DNA of 60,455 bases from Caryophanon latum (GCF_001700325.1 NZ_MATO01000061.1:1-60455); one strand, 5' to 3'. Positions 36,120 to 45,495 are shown, numbered from the stretch's first letter. The notes: generated by a model from the letters alone, not told the origin. Numbers and translations: made by a program.

Positions 36120-37325
36120 ATGCGTTTTTTTTCATACAACGAAGAGCGAAATGACGCGATTTTTTTTAAGCAGCCGATGCAGTTTAACAAGCTGACACCG
36201 CGCGAGGATTTAGCGTATTGTTTAGGCGGTGCTTTGTATATGCCAGCAACGAGACGCGGCTTAGCGCAAGAAGTATTAATGAAAAAGCATCCGTATTTAA
36301 CGTCGATGATTATTGATTTAGAGGATGCGGTTGGTGATGAGGAGCTAGAGGAAGCGTTTCATATTTTAATAGGGAACATGCGGGAGTTTCAAGGGTTTAT
36401 AGACGACGGTATATTAACGATTGACGATTTGCCGCTTATTTTTGTGCGCGTTCGAAATCCAGAGCAGCTAGCAGAAGTAATTGAAGCGTTAGGCGATACA
36501 CAAGCGGTATTAACGGGCTACGTATTTCCGAAGTTCGGTCAAACAAATGGCAAAGCATTTTTTGAGCAAATCGTTGCGCAAAACGAGCTTGGTTACACGC
36601 TGTACGGCATGCCAATTTTAGAGTCCGACGACGTCATTTTTAAAGAACGCCGCTTTGACAGCTTGCTCGCCATTCGTGAAATTTTAATTGAATACTATGA
36701 CTACGTGTTAAATGTACGCATCGGCACGACGGATTTTTGTGGCTTATTCGGCATTCGTCGCCGTGTTGATTCAACAATTTATGATGTGACGATTGTGCGT
36801 GATTGCATCGCGGACATCATTAATATTTTAAATCGCACCGAGCATCGATTCGTCATTTCTGGCCCGGTGTGGGAATACTTTACGAACAAAACGCGCATGT
36901 TCCGTTCGACGCTTCGTGAAACACCGTTTAGCATGCGCTACGGTCAAATTGGTTTAGAAGCACGCGAACAGCTCATTAACGAATACGTTGACGGCTTAAT
37001 GCGCGAGGTGTTTTTAGACCAAATTAACGGGCTTGTCGGCAAGACGATCATTCATCCGACCCACATTTTGCCAGTGAACGCATTGTACGTCGTGACACAT
37101 GAAGAATATATGGACGCTGAAAACATTTTACGAAATAGCGACGGACAAATTGGTGTACAAAAAAGTATGTACAATAACAAAATGAACGAAATGAAGCCGC
37201 ATTTTCACTGGGCAGAGCGTATTATGCATCGCGCGCGCACGTATGGTGTATACAATCCGAATGAGGACTTCCGCTCGTTACTATTAGAGGAGGCGATTCG
37301 TCATGACAAAGTACTCGATTCTTAA
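36120..37325 (+). CDS. HpcH/HpaI (CitE-like) aldolase/lyase of the Ter cluster
   Basis: 401 residues, TIM-barrel lyase. The metal-binding region MIIDLEDAVGDEELEEAF (Asp66, Glu68) and GKTIIHPTHILPVNALYVVT match the CitE-like family, which cleaves or forms C-C bonds next to a carboxylate or CoA ester. In Ter-associated gene clusters this enzyme accompanies the phosphoribosyltransferase and StiP proteins that follow here. AAAGGAG precedes the ATG. Its 3' end overlaps the next gene by 23 nt, indicating tight coupling. Substrate unknown. Confidence 0.85.
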   Translation: MRFFSYNEERNDAIFFKQPMQFNKLTPREDLAYCLGGALYMPATRRGLAQEVLMKKHPYLTSMIIDLEDAVGDEELEEAFHILIGNMREFQGFIDDGILTIDDLPLIFVRVRNPEQLAEVIEALGDTQAVLTGYVFPKFGQTNGKAFFEQIVAQNELGYTLYGMPILESDDVIFKERRFDSLLAIREILIEYYDYVLNVRIGTTDFCGLFGIRRRVDSTIYDVTIVRDCIADIINILNRTEHRFVISGPVWEYFTNKTRMFRSTLRETPFSMRYGQIGLEAREQLINEYVDGLMREVFLDQINGLVGKTIIHPTHILPVNALYVVTHEEYMDAENILRNSDGQIGVQKSMYNNKMNEMKPHFHWAERIMHRARTYGVYNPNEDFRSLLLEEAIRHDKVLDS

Positions 37326-38646
37326 TCAAGTGCATGTCGATGTACAAATTACGAACAATCCGTACGCTTTTGAGGAATCACAGCTATTTGAAATGGCGAT
37401 GCGTATTAATAAAAAACGCAGCTTCTTATTCATTAGCAACGTGCTAGGGAAACATATTGCCTTACCGCCGCAAATTCCTTTGCTGCTCGGACAGCTATTA
37501 GCGATGCGCTACATGGACATTGTGCATCATAAAGCAGATGTGCGTGCGCAGGCAGTAGCAGAAACGATTAAGACGCGCGACAACTTACACGACAGCTTAC
37601 TTGCGTTAGAGCAGCAGCCAGTCATTGCACCAGAGCCGATGAAAGTAATTGGCTTTGCAGAAACAGCGACAGCGCTCGGACATGCGTTTTTCAATGCATT
37701 TACGGGAGACGTCGAATACGTACATACGACGCGTGAGCATGTGATTAACTTAACGCCGTTGACGACGTTTGAGGAGGAGCATTCGCATGCGACGACACAT
37801 AACGTGTACATGCAAAATAGCGCATTTTTCGACGGCGATGCACAAATTGCACTCGTTGATGATGAGCTAACGACTGGGCAGACGAATTTAAATATTATTG
37901 CGCAAATTATCGCGCGCTTCCCACATAAAAAGCGTTTCGTCATCGTGTCGATTTTAGATTGGCGCAGCGACGAGCATCGAAAAGCGTACCGTGATTTTGA
38001 GGCAGCACACGGTATTATGATCGAAGAGGTGAACGTGCTGGAAGGTCGCATTACTGTTCGCGGCGAAGCACCCGAAGAACGCGTTACACATTTTCCAGAG
38101 AAGCTACTTACACCGACGATTACGACCGAGACGATTCACCTAGGTGATGCGTATTACATGAACGAGCCATCAAAGCAAGACGACGATACGATTTGTTACA
38201 CGCCGTACTTTATCGGCAGCGGGCGCTTCGGATTATCGAAGGACGTAGATAGATCCATTCGCACGAAACTTGCATCGGAGCAACGTACATTCGAGCAGCT
38301 ACGACGAGGTAATAAAACGCTCGTGCTCGGGACGGGTGAATTTATGTACATTCCGATGCGCATTGCCACCTTGCTCGGTGACGGTGTGTCGTATCATTCC
38401 ACAACGAGAAGTCCAATTTACGCACATCGAGACAGCTACATTTACAATCAGTACACGTTTGAAAGCCCGGAGCATGCTGGTGTGCAAAACTACGTATATA
38501 ACATTCCAATGAATCATTACGACGATGCGTTCATCATCCTCGAGCGTGTGACGAGTGAGCGCGCGTTACAGCAACTGATCGACGCATTATCAGCAGCACA
38601 TATTCCACATATCACCATCATTCAGCTAGCAGACGGAAGGGAGTAA
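37303..38646 (+). CDS. Phosphoribosyltransferase-TRSP domain protein
   Basis: 447 residues. The N-terminal half is an orotate-type phosphoribosyltransferase fold with the PRPP loop IALVDDELTTGQTN (about 182-195); the C-terminal half (from about 285) is a TRSP domain with FGLSKDVDRS and NHYDDAFIILERV. Proposed (Anantharaman, Iyer and Aravind) to attach phosphoribose to a base-like product of the aldolase. AGAGGAGG before the ATG; followed after 5 nt by the StiP gene. Confidence 0.85.
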   Translation: MTKYSILNQVHVDVQITNNPYAFEESQLFEMAMRINKKRSFLFISNVLGKHIALPPQIPLLLGQLLAMRYMDIVHHKADVRAQAVAETIKTRDNLHDSLLALEQQPVIAPEPMKVIGFAETATALGHAFFNAFTGDVEYVHTTREHVINLTPLTTFEEEHSHATTHNVYMQNSAFFDGDAQIALVDDELTTGQTNLNIIAQIIARFPHKKRFVIVSILDWRSDEHRKAYRDFEAAHGIMIEEVNVLEGRITVRGEAPEERVTHFPEKLLTPTITTETIHLGDAYYMNEPSKQDDDTICYTPYFIGSGRFGLSKDVDRSIRTKLASEQRTFEQLRRGNKTLVLGTGEFMYIPMRIATLLGDGVSYHSTTRSPIYAHRDSYIYNQYTFESPEHAGVQNYVYNIPMNHYDDAFIILERVTSERALQQLIDALSAAHIPHITIIQLADGRE

Positions 38647-38651
38647 TTCGC

Positions 38652-39764
38652 ATGAAGACGAAATATGAACCAGATGTATTAGGCAGTTACAGTGAGAAGG
38701 ACGTCGTATTTTTATTGCGCGACATTAGTCATATTGAAATTGAGCGCGATACGACAGAGCGCGAGCATTTAATTCAAAGCGGCACGCATTATGCGGAAAT
38801 GTTACCAGTCGAGTTTCAGCCAGGTGAGCAGTATATGGAGCTATTCCATACGACGCTCAAGGAATATGCACAGCGCATTGCAATTGCAACAGGTGTTGTC
38901 GCAGAGCAAATTGTGCAAAATCGAGGGCTGGACCACCTCGTTCTTGTGAGCTTAGCGCGTGCAGGTACACCGATTGGCATTTTAATTAAACGTTACATAC
39001 AGCACGTCTACAACGTAACGGTGCCGCATTACTCGATTTCAATTGTGCGCGACCGTGGCATTGACGAGACGGCAATTGATTACATTTTTGAGCATCATGA
39101 GCAGGCAAACATTCAGTTTATCGACGGATGGACCGGTAAAGGAGCGATTACGCGCGAGCTAGTCGAGGCGTGCAACGATTACAATGCGAAGCGAGACAAC
39201 CGTATTGATCCGGATTTAGCGGTATTAGCTGACCCAGGGCATTGCGTTGAAGTATACGGCACGCGAGACGACTTTTTAATTCCGTCCGCTTGCTTAAATT
39301 CAACGGTTTCGGGCTTAGTTAGTCGCACTGTACTGAATCCAGCGTTTATCGAGGAGGGCGACTTCCACGGCGCGAAGTATTATAAAGAGTTTGCCGAGCA
39401 AGACGTGTCGAATTATTACGTCGATGAGGTAAGCAGCTACTTTGATGCAGTGAAAGACGACATTCAGACGACGCTACAGGACGTGCTGCAATCGGATCGT
39501 ACACCGACGTGGCGCGGCATGCAGTCAGTTGACGTCATTAAAGAGAAGTACGACATTGCAAAAACGAATTACATTAAGCCAGGTGTTGGTGAGACGACGC
39601 GCGTATTACTTCGCCGCGTGCCGTGGAAAATTCTTGTGAATCCAAAATACGATAACGACTTAACGCATATTCGCATGCTTGCAGCGGAGCGTAACGTACC
39701 GATTGAAGTGTATGAACAGATGGAATACTCGTGCTGCGGCTTAATTAAGGACGTGATGAAATGA
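38652..39764 (+). CDS. StiP-type protein with C-terminal PELOTA RNA-binding domain
   Basis: 370 residues. The N-terminal region (VVFLLRDISHIEIERDTTER, LARAGTPIGILIKRY, TGKGAITRELVEAC) matches the family named cysteine protease StiP; the last 90 residues (GETTRVLLRRVPWKILVNPK) match the PELOTA-like RNA-binding domain fused to it. The TGKGAIT motif resembles a nucleotide or phosphoribosyl-binding loop, so an enzymatic role on a nucleoside-like molecule is as likely as proteolysis. Ends ATGA-overlapping with the HAD gene. Confidence 0.83.
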   Translation: MKTKYEPDVLGSYSEKDVVFLLRDISHIEIERDTTEREHLIQSGTHYAEMLPVEFQPGEQYMELFHTTLKEYAQRIAIATGVVAEQIVQNRGLDHLVLVSLARAGTPIGILIKRYIQHVYNVTVPHYSISIVRDRGIDETAIDYIFEHHEQANIQFIDGWTGKGAITRELVEACNDYNAKRDNRIDPDLAVLADPGHCVEVYGTRDDFLIPSACLNSTVSGLVSRTVLNPAFIEEGDFHGAKYYKEFAEQDVSNYYVDEVSSYFDAVKDDIQTTLQDVLQSDRTPTWRGMQSVDVIKEKYDIAKTNYIKPGVGETTRVLLRRVPWKILVNPKYDNDLTHIRMLAAERNVPIEVYEQMEYSCCGLIKDVMK

Positions 39765-40552
39765 AGCTATTTACGACCGATTTAGACCGCACACTCATTT
39801 TTTCACATCGTACAATTGGCGAGCGAGGCGACGTACAATGCGTCGAGTTGTTTGAAGGAAAAGAGCAGTCGTTCATGTCGCATACGCAAATTAAGTTGCT
39901 GCATGAGCTGAAGGAAAGCGCGCACATCGTTCCGGTGACGACGCGCTCACAAATGCAATATGAGCGCATTTCGTTTTTCCAGCAGCAGCTCATTCCATCG
40001 TATGCGGTTATGGCAAACGGTGGCATCGTATTCAAGGACGGAAAACGTGATGCACAGTGGGATTCACTTGTGCAGCAACGCATGAAAGACGCGTTACCGA
40101 TTCGAGATTTTACGACGCGCTTTCAAACGCATCGGGCGCACGATTTTTTCTTGCGTGAATACGAAACGGAAGGGCTGTTTTATATGCTTGCGGTCGATGA
40201 AGCGGCGCTGCGACACGATGATTTACGCGCGTTTCAAGACGATTTAGCGACAGAAGGCTGGACGTCGTATTTACATGGTCGCAAGTTTTATGCGCTGCCG
40301 TCTACGCTTACAAAAGAAGCGGCGGTGCAATATGTCGCAAGCGAGCTACCGCATACGAAGCATATCGCTGCGGGAGATTCGATGATGGATTTAGGCATGA
40401 TGCAGCTAGCGGACGTTGGCTACACGCCGAAGCACGGTGAAGTGTATGCACATTACGGTGATGCGTGCCCAGTGAACGTCATTTTAAAGGAAGGTGCAGA
40501 TTTTGCCGAGGCGATGCTTGCACAAATTTTAGCGACGAAAACGACAGTATAA
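39761..40552 (+). CDS. HAD family hydrolase of the Ter cluster
   Basis: 263-residue Cof-type phosphatase. Asp7 and Asp9 (FTTDLDRTL) are the nucleophile and acid; MANGGIVF and AAGDSMMDLGMM supply motifs II and IV. Overlaps the StiP gene by 4 nt. In the proposed pathway it would dephosphorylate a nucleotide-like intermediate. Substrate unknown. Confidence 0.88.
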   Translation: MKLFTTDLDRTLIFSHRTIGERGDVQCVELFEGKEQSFMSHTQIKLLHELKESAHIVPVTTRSQMQYERISFFQQQLIPSYAVMANGGIVFKDGKRDAQWDSLVQQRMKDALPIRDFTTRFQTHRAHDFFLREYETEGLFYMLAVDEAALRHDDLRAFQDDLATEGWTSYLHGRKFYALPSTLTKEAAVQYVASELPHTKHIAAGDSMMDLGMMQLADVGYTPKHGEVYAHYGDACPVNVILKEGADFAEAMLAQILATKTTV

Positions 40553-40565
40553 GGGGGAACTGCAT

Positions 40566-41189
40566 TTGGTAAATTTAAATAAAATTGAATTGACGAAAAA
40601 AGGGCAGTCGATCAACTTAACGAAGGGCGCGCAGTCACTTGGTGAAATTCACATTAACTTAAATTGGAATCAGCAAGCACCACAGAAAAAAGGTTTCATG
40701 TCGTCGTTGTTTGGAAGTAGCTCAACGAATGTTGACTTAGACTTAGGCTGCTTGTTCGAGTTTACAGATGGCTCAAAAGGGTGTGTGCAGGCGCTTGGCA
40801 ATGCGTTTGGTCATTTCAACGCACCGCCGTACATCGCACTAGATGGCGACGACCGTACTGGGGCTGTTACATCGGGCGAAAACTTACGCATTAATGGCGC
40901 AAAAATTGCCGACATTCAGCGCGTGCTCGTTTATGCATTCATTTACGAAGGTGTGGCAAACTGGTCGGAAGCGGACGGATTAGTAACGCTGAAATATCCA
41001 GGTGGCGCCGACATTGAAGTGCGCTTAGATGAGCACCGCAACGGCAAAATTATGTGTGCCATTGCGATGATTGAAAACGTCAACAACGAAACGTTCCGCG
41101 TCGAGCGTCTCGTCGAATATTTTGACGGGCATCAGCCAATGGACCGCGCGTACAACTGGGGCATGAACTGGACAGCGGGCTCAAAATAA
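40566..41189 (+). CDS. TerA/TerD-like tellurium-resistance family protein
   Basis: 207 residues. LTKKGQSINLTKGAQSLGEI is the TerD-type first strand, but later calcium loops diverge (DLDLGCLFEF, ALDGDDRTGA) and the C-terminal half (VEYFDGHQPMDRAYNWGMNW) resembles TerA-type proteins. TTG start with AAGGGGG upstream, 13 nt after the HAD gene. Last gene of the cluster, before a strong bidirectional terminator. Confidence 0.82.
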   Translation: MVNLNKIELTKKGQSINLTKGAQSLGEIHINLNWNQQAPQKKGFMSSLFGSSSTNVDLDLGCLFEFTDGSKGCVQALGNAFGHFNAPPYIALDGDDRTGAVTSGENLRINGAKIADIQRVLVYAFIYEGVANWSEADGLVTLKYPGGADIEVRLDEHRNGKIMCAIAMIENVNNETFRVERLVEYFDGHQPMDRAYNWGMNWTAGSK

Positions 41190-41194
41190 AAAAT

Positions 41195-41239
41195 AAACGC
41201 CGTGAATGGAAATAGAAGTTTTCCGTTCACGGCGTTTTT
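41195..41239. terminator. Bidirectional terminator between ter cluster and yjiH-like gene
   Basis: AAACGCCGTGAA-GGAAA pairs with TTTCC-TTCACGGCGTTT; T runs on both strands. Confidence 0.9.
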
Positions 41240-41243
41240 CGTT

Positions 41244-42596
41244 TTAAAAAATGAAATGCGCAATGCCTGTCACGATTGGCAATGCGATAACTGTACGCAG
41301 TAAGAAAATGATGACTAAATCTTTGAAGTTAATCGGTAGCTTAGATCCTAAAATAAGCCCGCCAATTTCCGACATGTAAATTAATTGCGTTACTGACACG
41401 GTCGCGATAACGAAGCGAGTTAGCTCCGATTCGATGCCTGACGCTAAAATCGCAGGTAGTAGCATATCAGCAAACCCAACGACCATCGTTTGTGCTGCTT
41501 CTGCTGCTTCTGGTACGTTTAAAAATGCTAAGTAATATTCAAACGGCGTTCCTAAAATTTTAAATAAGTCCGTATACGTCGCTAAAATGAGTGCAACTGT
41601 ACCGAACGCCATAACAACGGGTGCTACAGCAAACCACATATCGAGCACATTTTTAAAGCCGTTTATGACAAGCTTACGTAAGTCGCGGTTTGCGTTTGCT
41701 TTGTTCATCGCATTGTCGATTCCGTACGACAGCACTGTATGCCCAGCTGGTAAATCTTCGCGCGTTGCATCAGCGGGCGCGTCGTTTATATACGTATTAC
41801 TTTTACTACGCAGCGGGTAAATACGCGGCATAATGAGTGCGAGAATGACGCCACAAAGCACAATCGTTCCGTAATATTGCGGGAAGTATTGCGGCAAACC
41901 GACTTCCTCTAAAATGACGATACTAAACGTAATCGACACGACCGAAAACGTCGTCGCAATAATAGCCGCCTCACGCTTCGTATAGTTGCCGTCCTCATAT
42001 TGCTTGTTCGTTAGCATCACACCAATCGTACCATCCCCTACCCAAGAAGCGAGTGCATCAATCGACGCGCGCCCTGGAATATTAAATAGCGGACGTACAA
42101 TTTTCACCATGAGCGAGCCAAAAAATTCAAGCAAGCCGAAATCCGTTAAAAGAGGCAAAATAATGCCGGCAAATAGGAAGATGACGAATAAATATGTAAC
42201 GAGTCCGCCACCACCTGCAAATAATAAGCCGCCCGTATCGCCACTCGTAATCATTTCAGGACCAAATTCGAAGTACACCATTGCCGCAAAAACAGCTGCC
42301 AGTACGCGTGTAATCGTCCAAAATAAATTGACGCGAAACAGCTGGTCACTAAACGTGCGTTCGTGGGGCTCAGATGAAAATAATTTAATCATCGAGCCAA
42401 CTGCGGCTACGATGAAAATAAAGAGTGCAAACGGTTCGATGACGTTGACGACAATGCCATCAAGCCAATTCGCAAGCATAGCGATTGGCACTTTCCATCC
42501 GTCATCGAGCTTGATCGGCGTCATAAATAAAAATGCCCCGATGAGCGACGGAATGATGAAGTATAACCAGCTACTTAAGCTGTAGCGTTTGTTCAT
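41244..42596 (-). CDS. YjiH family membrane protein with nucleoside-recognition (Gate) domain
   Basis: 450 residues with about eleven hydrophobic segments. SLIGAFLFMTPIKLDDGWKV, VGDGTIGVMLTNKQYEDGNY and TQLIYMSEIGGLILGSKLPI are typical of the YjiH family, whose Gate domain is shared with nucleoside transporters. I start at the ATG at 42596 (GAGGT 9 nt upstream); the ATG at 42611 lies in that ribosome site. Converges on the ter cluster, which is proposed to make a nucleoside-like molecule; a transport link is speculative. Confidence 0.85.
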   Translation of the reverse strand: MNKRYSLSSWLYFIIPSLIGAFLFMTPIKLDDGWKVPIAMLANWLDGIVVNVIEPFALFIFIVAAVGSMIKLFSSEPHERTFSDQLFRVNLFWTITRVLAAVFAAMVYFEFGPEMITSGDTGGLLFAGGGGLVTYLFVIFLFAGIILPLLTDFGLLEFFGSLMVKIVRPLFNIPGRASIDALASWVGDGTIGVMLTNKQYEDGNYTKREAAIIATTFSVVSITFSIVILEEVGLPQYFPQYYGTIVLCGVILALIMPRIYPLRSKSNTYINDAPADATREDLPAGHTVLSYGIDNAMNKANANRDLRKLVINGFKNVLDMWFAVAPVVMAFGTVALILATYTDLFKILGTPFEYYLAFLNVPEAAEAAQTMVVGFADMLLPAILASGIESELTRFVIATVSVTQLIYMSEIGGLILGSKLPINFKDLVIIFLLRTVIALPIVTGIAHFIF

Positions 42597-42977
42597 ATAA
42601 ATCGACCTCATTTATTGTAGTTTTTGAATATTTATTCAGCATACCGATTTTTTAACGGTGTGTCTATTTGTATGAAAAGAGATTGTTTTTTCAGTTTGTT
42701 TTGTCGATTGTGCATCGAAATTCGTTTCGTTGCGATTGAGTAAAAGTAAATATAAATGGATAAGCATGTTAATACGTCATTCAACTTTTGTCTTTGCGAG
42801 TACTTTCCGCTCGCTTCTTGCTATAATAACGTCGCATGAATAGCTGAAAACAACCGATTCAGATATATGCAAAATGAATGTGACATGTCCGCTACTTATT
42901 TTATTTTCCCTTAGCTAGTATGCATGAAACGGACTTTGCTATAATAAAGGTAGTGTTATTCGAAAGGAGTTTTTTCG
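42597..42977. other. Intergenic region with two TATAAT boxes
   Basis: No gene seen. Two TTGCTATAAT-type -10 boxes (about 42819-42828 and 42937-42946) face the yojF gene, but neither has a good -35 at standard spacing. Upstream of yojF the site AAAGGAG is present. Confidence 0.5.
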
Positions 42978-43328
42978 GTGGAATTAGTAAATAAAGAACA
43001 TTTACAGCAGCTTATTGATGCGTTTGCAAATAAGGACGTATTCATTCATTTAGAAACGACAAATGGATCGTATGCGGCACATTTTAATGAAGCGGTATTT
43101 AATGCAGGGGCGTTTATTCGCAACGTTAAACTGCGCTATGAGCTAGGAAAAGTTGTGAGCGATCATCCACATCGTGTCGGTTTAAAGCTAGAGCACGGTT
43201 GGGTATACGCACAAGGCATTACACATTACGAGGTAGATGAGCACGGTCGCTTACTGATGGCTGGCTTAGATTATGAAGGGAAGCTTGCGGTCGCACTACA
43301 AATTAGTGAAACACCGTTTGCTTATTAA
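42978..43328 (+). CDS. yojF: YojF family protein (DUF1806)
   Basis: 116 residues, cytoplasmic, beta-rich. LELGKV-like core, KLEHGWVYAQGITHYEVDEH and LLMAGLDYEGKLAVALQISE match YojF of Bacillus, always found upstream of the BshB2 gene. GTG start with AAAGGAG upstream. Exact function unknown; linked to bacillithiol metabolism by synteny. Confidence 0.87.
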   Translation: MELVNKEHLQQLIDAFANKDVFIHLETTNGSYAAHFNEAVFNAGAFIRNVKLRYELGKVVSDHPHRVGLKLEHGWVYAQGITHYEVDEHGRLLMAGLDYEGKLAVALQISETPFAY

Positions 43329-43340
43329 GGAGGTAGCGAT

Positions 43341-44015
43341 ATGTTTACAGATCAACGTCACGTACTCATCGTCTTCCCGCACCCAGATGATGAGGCGTTT
43401 TCATGTGCCGGTGTTGTGCGTCAAATGACGAAGCGCAACATTCCGGTTACGTATGCGTGCTTAACGTTAGGTGAAATGGGGCGTAATTTAGGTAACCCAC
43501 CGTTTGCGACGCGCGAATCACTTCCTGAAATTCGTCGCGAAGAATTACGAAAAGCAGCGGATGCGATGGGCATTCAGGATTTACGTATGTTCGGTTTACG
43601 CGATAAAACGATTGAGTTTGAAGATGACGAAAAAATGGTGCAGCTCGTTAGTGATTTAATCGATGAGCTGAATCCTTCGTTAGTCATTACGTTTTTACCA
43701 GGCTTCTCTGTGCATCCAGACCATGAGGCGACAGCACGCGCGGTAGTCGAAGCGGTTCGTCGCATGCGAAAAGACGAGCGCCCGACAATTATTGCAGTCG
43801 GCTTCGCAAACGATACGGTCGATAAAATGGGCTTACCGCACATTAAAGTCGATATTACGGACGTGAAAATGGATAAGCTAGCGGCGTTACAAGCGCACGC
43901 ATCACAAACAGCGTGGATGATTGCCGAAAGTGAAAAACGTGAGGAAACAGCGGACGAGCTATCGGACAACTGGCTGACGACCGAAGCGTTTTATGTCATT
44001 GAACACGCGGAATAA
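43341..44015 (+). CDS. bshB2: Bacillithiol biosynthesis deacetylase BshB2
   Basis: 224-residue zinc-dependent N-acetylglucosaminyl-malate deacetylase (PIG-L family). Zinc motif FPHPDDEAFSCAG (His14, Asp17) and the distal HPDHEATARAV; YACLTLGEMGRNLGNPPFAT is characteristic. Removes acetyl from GlcNAc-malate to give GlcN-malate, the acceptor for cysteine in bacillithiol. AAGGAGG before the ATG; 12 nt after yojF. Confidence 0.93.
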   Translation: MFTDQRHVLIVFPHPDDEAFSCAGVVRQMTKRNIPVTYACLTLGEMGRNLGNPPFATRESLPEIRREELRKAADAMGIQDLRMFGLRDKTIEFEDDEKMVQLVSDLIDELNPSLVITFLPGFSVHPDHEATARAVVEAVRRMRKDERPTIIAVGFANDTVDKMGLPHIKVDITDVKMDKLAALQAHASQTAWMIAESEKREETADELSDNWLTTEAFYVIEHAE

Positions 44016-44028
44016 AATAAGTAAACAA

Positions 44029-44256
44029 TGTTGATGATCGCGCTGTTGGCTCGCTTTCCTGGGGCTCGGCGGCGAACACGATGTTTGTCATGAAGGCAGT
44101 GCTACATGGACGTAGCGCCCACCGCCTTGCTCAAGCCTCTTCACCGCTCATCTTTCGCGGCTGTGGGTCTTGAGGCACCTGCTCCTGCGATTACTCGTCG
44201 CAAAAAGAATTTTAGCTGTTTCCTAAGGAGTCTCGCCATGCGCGTCCATCAGCTAT
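44029..44256. repeat. GC-rich intergenic repeat, copy 5 (carries inserts A and B)
   Basis: Inverted orientation relative to the copy at 51820. Hairpin CCGC-9 nt-GCGG (44144-44160). Insert B equivalent at 44071-44128 and insert A equivalent at 44180-44213 sit in the same places as in the 51820 copy. Imperfect ends TGTTGAT and ATCAGCT. Lies between bshB2 and its terminator. Confidence 0.82.
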
Positions 44257-44271
44257 CTCTTACTACAAATC

Positions 44272-44318
44272 AAAGGGTTGTGTTAAATGTCGAATGGACG
44301 TTAACACAACCCTTTTTT
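44272..44318. terminator. Bidirectional terminator between bshB2/repeat and pdxK
   Basis: AAAGGGTTGTGTTAA pairs with TTAACACAACCCTTT; T run follows. Confidence 0.9.
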
Positions 44319-44323
44319 CATAT

Positions 44324-45169
44324 TTATGCTGTTACTGTATCAAGCTTCGTAATTGTTACAGCTGGTGCGTCGAATCGATTTTTCGCGCCGTGCATGACCG
44401 GTCCGACGAAATCGTTTAGCGCCCAGCCGTGCTGAATCGCCGCTGCAACGAATTCCTTCGCCGCAAATACCGCGTCGTTAATCGATAAGCCGTTCGCTAA
44501 GTTTGCCGTAATCGCCGCTGCGAACGTGCAGCCCGCGCCGTGATTCCAAACTGTATCGAACTTTTCTGTTTCAAGTAAGTAAAAGTCTTGACCGTTGTAA
44601 AATACGTCGACAGCTTTGTCGTGCTGAAGCTTTTTACCGCCTTTTACGACAACCGCTTTTGCCCCGCGCGCGACGATTTCTTTTGCGACTGCCTTTACGT
44701 CGTCCACCGTTTTTGGTGTCGGCATTTCGGCAAGCTGACCTGCTTCAAAAAGATTCGGTGTCGTCACTGTAGCGTATGGCAATAAATGCTCAATCATCGC
44801 CTTCGTGTTGCCAGGATTCAACACTTCGTCATCGCCTTTACAAACCATAACAGGGTCAATTACGACGTGCTTCGTGTTCGCGCGTTGAATGGCGTCACTT
44901 GCGATTTGAATAATTTCCTCTGAAGCGAGCATTCCGGTTTTAATGGCGTCAATGCCTGTTGAAATGGCCGTGTCAATTTGTGCTTTTAATAAATCTGTCG
45001 GAAGTGGTGTTACTTTATGTGACCATGTTGTTGGATCCATCGTAACAACGACTGTTAATGCGACCATGCCGTACGTGCCGTGCTCCTGAAATGTTTTTAA
45101 ATCAGCTTGCATCCCTGCGCCGCCTGATGTGTCCGAACCAGCAATTGTTAATGTCTTATGCAATGTCAT
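44324..45169 (-). CDS. pdxK: Pyridoxine/pyridoxal/pyridoxamine kinase
   Basis: 281 residues, ribokinase fold. AGSDTSGGAGMQADLKTFQE, PVMVCKGDDEVL, VVVKGGKK and the ATP/catalytic loop NHGAGCTFAAAI with cysteine, as in the Bacillus PdxK (ThiD-like) group that phosphorylates B6 vitamers; HMP kinase activity is the alternative. Lies beside ung, ywdI and ywdK homologues, as in the B. subtilis ywd region. Confidence 0.88.
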   Translation of the reverse strand: MTLHKTLTIAGSDTSGGAGMQADLKTFQEHGTYGMVALTVVVTMDPTTWSHKVTPLPTDLLKAQIDTAISTGIDAIKTGMLASEEIIQIASDAIQRANTKHVVIDPVMVCKGDDEVLNPGNTKAMIEHLLPYATVTTPNLFEAGQLAEMPTPKTVDDVKAVAKEIVARGAKAVVVKGGKKLQHDKAVDVFYNGQDFYLLETEKFDTVWNHGAGCTFAAAITANLANGLSINDAVFAAKEFVAAAIQHGWALNDFVGPVMHGAKNRFDAPAVTITKLDTVTA

Positions 45170-45218
45170 TGAAAACCCTTCTTTCCTTCAAGTACAATAG
45201 TAAATATTAAAATCAAAA

Positions 45219-45402
45219 CTGTTGATTAGCTGATTAGTCGACTGCTCGCGTCATGCGGCTCGCTTTCCTGGGGTGTGGCTTGAGCCTCCTCGCCGCTCCG
45301 ACGTCGCGTCTGCGGGGTCTCAAGTCTCACGCTTTTCCCCAAGGAGTCTCGCCGCACGCGCTCAGCCTCACTGCACTGCATTATATTTATGCAGCTAATC
45401 AG
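45219..45402. mobile_element. GC-rich repeat copy 6 within TGTTGATTAGC-ended element
   Basis: Ends CTGTTGATTAGC (45219-45230) and GCTAATCAG (45394-45402) are inverted. The interior (minus strand) reads GCGGCGAGACTCCTTGGGG ... GGAAAGCGAGCCGC with hairpin CGC-9 nt-GCG (45294-45308). Between pdxK and ung. Confidence 0.75.
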
Positions 45403-45495
45403 TAGGTATGAATTAGTATAAAGGGCAATTGACTATAAAAAAATATCCAGAAAACATCATTTTAACAAGGTCAGTTATACAAAAGGAGATTGATG

